Positions 7,392 through 9,533 of a stretch of DNA of 9,533 nucleotides are shown here, in pieces; positions within the stretch are counted from its first letter, which is position 1; the number at the start of each line of letters is the position of its first letter. Origin of the DNA: Spirochaetaceae bacterium (lineage in GTDB: Bacteria > Spirochaetota > Spirochaetia > DSM-2461); contig JAEINM010000134.1 of the NCBI GenBank assembly GCA_016342385.1, positions 1-9,533 of the forward strand, written 5' to 3'. The position numbers and the translations under genes are program-made. Below the pieces are notes generated by a model. The model was not told the origin of the DNA. It made no database searches and saw only the letters and a program-made list of their open reading frames with translations.

Positions 7392-7432
7392 TAAAACCGG
7401 TTCATAATAGTTTGTTCTCAGTCACAAAACAC

Positions 7433-7446
7433 AGGGGCAAACATTG
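7433..7446 (+). promoter_or_regulatory. Ribosome binding site deciding a TTG start for the sigma factor
   Basis: AGGGG (7433-7437) lies 6 bases before TTG (7444-7446), which is ideal spacing. The first in-frame ATG, at 7453, would be 15 bases away, which is too far. The TTG is therefore the better start, adding three residues (MKQ) before that methionine. Confidence 0.65.
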
Positions 7447-8442
7447 AAACAGATGATAGATAAAGAGGAAGCAAAGGTTAAACCTTCTGTATCCTTAAAT
7501 GCGAATGATTCTCAGAGTTATCTTAATGAAACAGATCCTCTAGCGCTTTACTTAAAGCAAATTTCTAAATACCCGTTACTACGTGTTGAAGAAGAACAGG
7601 AAATCGGCTCAGGAATTAAATCTCTTAAAGATGAAATCAGAGATTTAAAAGATAAACTGATGGAAAATGATTGTTCTCAAACTGATTTTGAAATTCAGAA
7701 TAAAGTCGGAGAAGAAAGATTGCTCGTTCTGAAAAACAGAATGATTAATGCTAATCTCAGGCTTGTCGTTTCAATAGCAAAAAAATATCAGCATAGGGGT
7801 CTATCACTGCTGGATTTAATCGATGAGGGCAACATTGGATTAATCGAGGCGGTAGACAGGTTCGATTATACAAAAGGATGCCGGTTTTCTACTTATGGAA
7901 CCTGGTGGATACGCCAGGCTATTATTAAATCCTTAGCAGATAAAGGCCGTGTTATCAGAATCCCAATACATATGTTGAATACTATTAAAAAATGCTATTT
8001 TGTCGCCAAGTATTTAACACAGGAATACGGTCGGGATCCAACAGCTGAAGAATTAGCAGACTATATGAATCTTCCCACATCAAAAGTCAAAGAAATCATG
8101 AAATTATCACAGGAAACAGCTTCGCTTGATATTACTGTTGATGATGATAATGTAACCCGATTATCAGACCTCATAAAAGATGACAATTCTCAGGAACCAT
8201 TTGAAAGTGTATTTAACATGGCACTTCAGGAAACTTTAGAAGAGGTTCTTAAGCAGTTGAGCGAACGGGAGATGAGAATTATCCAATATAGATACGGCCT
8301 GGCCGGAGAAGGCCCTTTCACTCTCGAGGAAACAGGGAAAATGCTGGGGATCACCAGGGAAAGAGTCAGGCAGATTCAGGAAAAAGCAATCTGTAAACTG
8401 AGGAAATTCAAAATTATAAAAGATCTGCAGGAATATATCTGA
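7444..8442 (+). CDS. Sigma-70 family RNA polymerase sigma factor, group 2 (RpoS-like)
   Basis: A 332-residue sigma factor that directs RNA polymerase to promoters. Region 1.2 is DPLALYLKQISKYPLL (31-46). Region 2 (100-166) has NANLRLVVSIAKKYQHRG, LDLIDEGNIGLIEAVDRFD and the -10-binding helix RFSTYGTWWIRQAI. Region 3 is about 170-228. Region 4 (265-322) ends in the -35-binding helix-turn-helix LEETGKMLGITRERVRQIQ. Region 1.1 is absent and the chain is short, so this is a group 2 (RpoS-type) factor and probably not the essential housekeeping RpoD, although the core is very RpoD-like. A charged helical stretch (about 59-92, KSLKDEIRDLKDKL and on) makes the linker between regions 1.2 and 2.1 longer than in RpoS. 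The Ala after STY in most RpoD/RpoS proteins is Gly here. The gene lies behind the LysM/LytM gene, as rpoS lies behind nlpD. Exact naming (rpoS or a second rpoD) is unresolved. Confidence 0.9.
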   Translation: MKQMIDKEEAKVKPSVSLNANDSQSYLNETDPLALYLKQISKYPLLRVEEEQEIGSGIKSLKDEIRDLKDKLMENDCSQTDFEIQNKVGEERLLVLKNRMINANLRLVVSIAKKYQHRGLSLLDLIDEGNIGLIEAVDRFDYTKGCRFSTYGTWWIRQAIIKSLADKGRVIRIPIHMLNTIKKCYFVAKYLTQEYGRDPTAEELADYMNLPTSKVKEIMKLSQETASLDITVDDDNVTRLSDLIKDDNSQEPFESVFNMALQETLEEVLKQLSEREMRIIQYRYGLAGEGPFTLEETGKMLGITRERVRQIQEKAICKLRKFKIIKDLQEYI

Positions 8443-8453
8443 GATTTTCCATC

Positions 8454-8489
8454 AAAAAAAAATCCCGCTTATTGCAGGGATTTTTTTTT
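8454..8489. terminator. Bidirectional terminator between the sigma factor and the DUF3524 gene
   Basis: Nine A's (8454-8462), TCCC, a loop of 10 bases, GGGA and nine T's (8481-8489) form a symmetric hairpin with a U tract on either strand. GC/GC pairs inside the loop can extend the stem past a bulged A. It starts 11 bases after the sigma factor stop. The minus-strand gene's last codons, up to its TAA at 8471-8469, are inside the hairpin, so the terminator is part of that coding sequence. Confidence 0.92.
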
Positions 8490-9533
8490 GACTGAATTTA
8501 GGAACTGATCGTATTGTTTTATCATATTCTCCCATGAAAAACGAAGGTTCTGTTTTGTCAGCTCATTTGCAAGATTAGTATCATAATATGTAATCAATTT
8601 TTTCAGTTTTTTAATTAAATCATTCTGATTTTTATAGATACAGAGATTATGCATTTTTTCAGGTATCAGTTCACGGTAGGACAGTCTGTCGGGAAGAAGA
8701 GGGAAACTGCCTGAACCAATGGCTTCAACAATTGATATCCCGAAATTTTCCTGAATTGATGTGCTGAGTACAATGTCTCCCTTTGCCAGCCATTGTTTGT
8801 ATTCCTTAAAATTGGATATATATCCAAAATGTACTATTTTATTACGGAGTTTTCTTTTTGCAATATTGAATATCTTAGGAGAGTTCTTGAACTGCTCTCC
8901 CAATAGTGCCAGCTTAAAATCAACACCATCATCGGCAACATGGAAAAGAGCGTCAAAGAAATCTTCTGGATTTTTATCGTGCTCCCAGCGATGATTCCAT
9001 ATGATTAGAGGTGGATTCTGAATCTTTGCTTTCCTAATAAAATCCTGATTTAAGCTACATCCGGGGTATATCACGTTCGATTTATGCTGAATTTTTTCAG
9101 TTACCCAGAATGGCCTTTTATCGGGAAACCGGGATAGAAAAGGTTTGATGGCATTCAGATAGGCATCTTTGTGATAAGAAGAATTAAATATTATGTAGTC
9201 GGCACATAAGCTTGATGTTATATCGGTGAAACCGTAATGAAGATCTTCCTGTTCCCCTGTCGCTAATGGGTATAAGATCTGATTTTCATGAAAATACAGA
9301 ACTATAGGGGGAAGGTTCCCACCGCAAATAGCCTTAAAATCGGAAAGAGAGAGCATATTCGATGCTATTATTCCATCGTATATAGAAAAATCTTTCAGTT
9401 TTTCAGCGAAATACAATGCAGCACCCCTCATCCTCCATTTCCAGTATTTATCGGGCAGAGTGAGTAAATCAAATGTATGAGTACTGTGTTGAATAAGCCC
9501 ATCGGCAAAAGATTTATGTGATCCACCGTAAAA
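8469..9533 (-). CDS. DUF3524 glycosyltransferase, homologue of tRNA-queuosine alpha-mannosyltransferase (QTMAN/GTDC1); N-terminus outside window
   Basis: The frame is open to the right edge, giving 354 visible residues; the ATG at 9431 is internal. The 34 codons before it read FYGGSHKSFADGLIQHS, LLTLPDKYWKWR, directly before MRGAALYF: the diagnostic N-terminal signature of DUF3524/GTDC1. By comparison with human GTDC1 only about eight residues are missing. Further family motifs are LYFHENQILYP, HYGFTDITSSLCADYIIFNS and, in the GT4 C-terminal half, IIWNHRWEHDKNPEDFF, GYISNFKEY and ENFGISIVEAIGSGSFPL, which contains the nucleotide-sugar-binding E-x7-E. Animal GTDC1 (QTMAN) transfers mannose from GDP-mannose to queuosine-34 of tRNA-Asp. 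The same role here is inferred from family membership; the bacterial acceptor and donor are not shown by the sequence. The last residues KKKSLQ are encoded by the terminator hairpin. It is a single minus-strand gene as far as the window shows. Confidence 0.9.
   Translation of the reverse strand, partial: FYGGSHKSFADGLIQHSTHTFDLLTLPDKYWKWRMRGAALYFAEKLKDFSIYDGIIASNMLSLSDFKAICGGNLPPIVLYFHENQILYPLATGEQEDLHYGFTDITSSLCADYIIFNSSYHKDAYLNAIKPFLSRFPDKRPFWVTEKIQHKSNVIYPGCSLNQDFIRKAKIQNPPLIIWNHRWEHDKNPEDFFDALFHVADDGVDFKLALLGEQFKNSPKIFNIAKRKLRNKIVHFGYISNFKEYKQWLAKGDIVLSTSIQENFGISIVEAIGSGSFPLLPDRLSYRELIPEKMHNLCIYKNQNDLIKKLKKLITYYDTNLANELTKQNLRFSWENMIKQYDQFLNSVKKKSLQ

Noticed and set aside
7395..7403. Small ACCGGT palindrome between the LysM and sigma genes
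   Set aside because: It is too short to be a terminator, has no T tract, and no second copy suggests an operator.
8761..8994. Plus-strand open frame of 77 codons
   Set aside because: It is antisense to the DUF3524 glycosyltransferase. The Ser- and Leu-rich translation is typical of a shadow frame.
9429..9431. ATG as the start of the DUF3524 protein
   Set aside because: The 34 codons upstream encode the conserved FYGGSH ... WKWR signature, so this methionine is internal.

Overview
This AT-rich window looks like bacterial chromosome. The gene set fits a free-living or commensal spirochaete of the Spirochaeta/Treponema type best: a DUF115/MptE-like (Maf-type) protein, a PpiD-like membrane chaperone, a LysM/degenerate-LytM protein next to a group 2 sigma factor, and a DUF3524 glycosyltransferase. 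The taxonomic placement is inference from gene content and protein style, not from a search. I see no insertion sequence, phage gene, CRISPR array or integration scar. The window is almost fully coding, and the only gap over 100 bases (6248-6408) is a divergent promoter region.

Left part, plus strand: the 3' end of a hybrid sensor histidine kinase (open from the left edge, with the end of a probable PAS domain, kinase core and receiver) is followed by lepA (elongation factor 4). A candidate lepA promoter overlaps the end of the kinase gene. A strong hairpin terminator at 3092-3117 separates lepA from the convergent minus-strand pair.

Middle, minus strand: a two-gene operon reads leftward from a promoter near 6312-6283. 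First comes a PpiD/SurA_N-type membrane-anchored chaperone with a degenerate parvulin domain. Nine bases further on, its ribosome site overlapping the first gene's stop codon, comes a GTG-started DUF115/MptE-like protein of the family that includes flagellin-glycosylation Maf proteins. Divergent from this operon is a complete tRNA-Asp(GUC) gene with a perfect -35 box, an AT-rich upstream tract and its own terminator.

Right part, plus strand: a secreted protein with two LysM domains and a LytM fold that has lost its metal-ligand histidines is followed, with no terminator between, by a TTG-started RpoD/RpoS-family sigma factor. This recalls the proteobacterial nlpD-rpoS arrangement. A bidirectional terminator then separates it from a minus-strand gene cut by the right edge. 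That gene has the full signature of DUF3524/GTDC1, the tRNA-queuosine alpha-mannosyltransferase family (QTMAN). In animals this enzyme acts on queuosine-34 of tRNA-Asp(GUC), the tRNA encoded about 2 kb away here.

The most interesting leads are the bacterial QTMAN homologue beside its likely substrate tRNA, the NlpD-RpoS-like pair with a fully metal-ligand-less LytM domain, and the coupling of a PPIase-like chaperone to a Maf-like protein.
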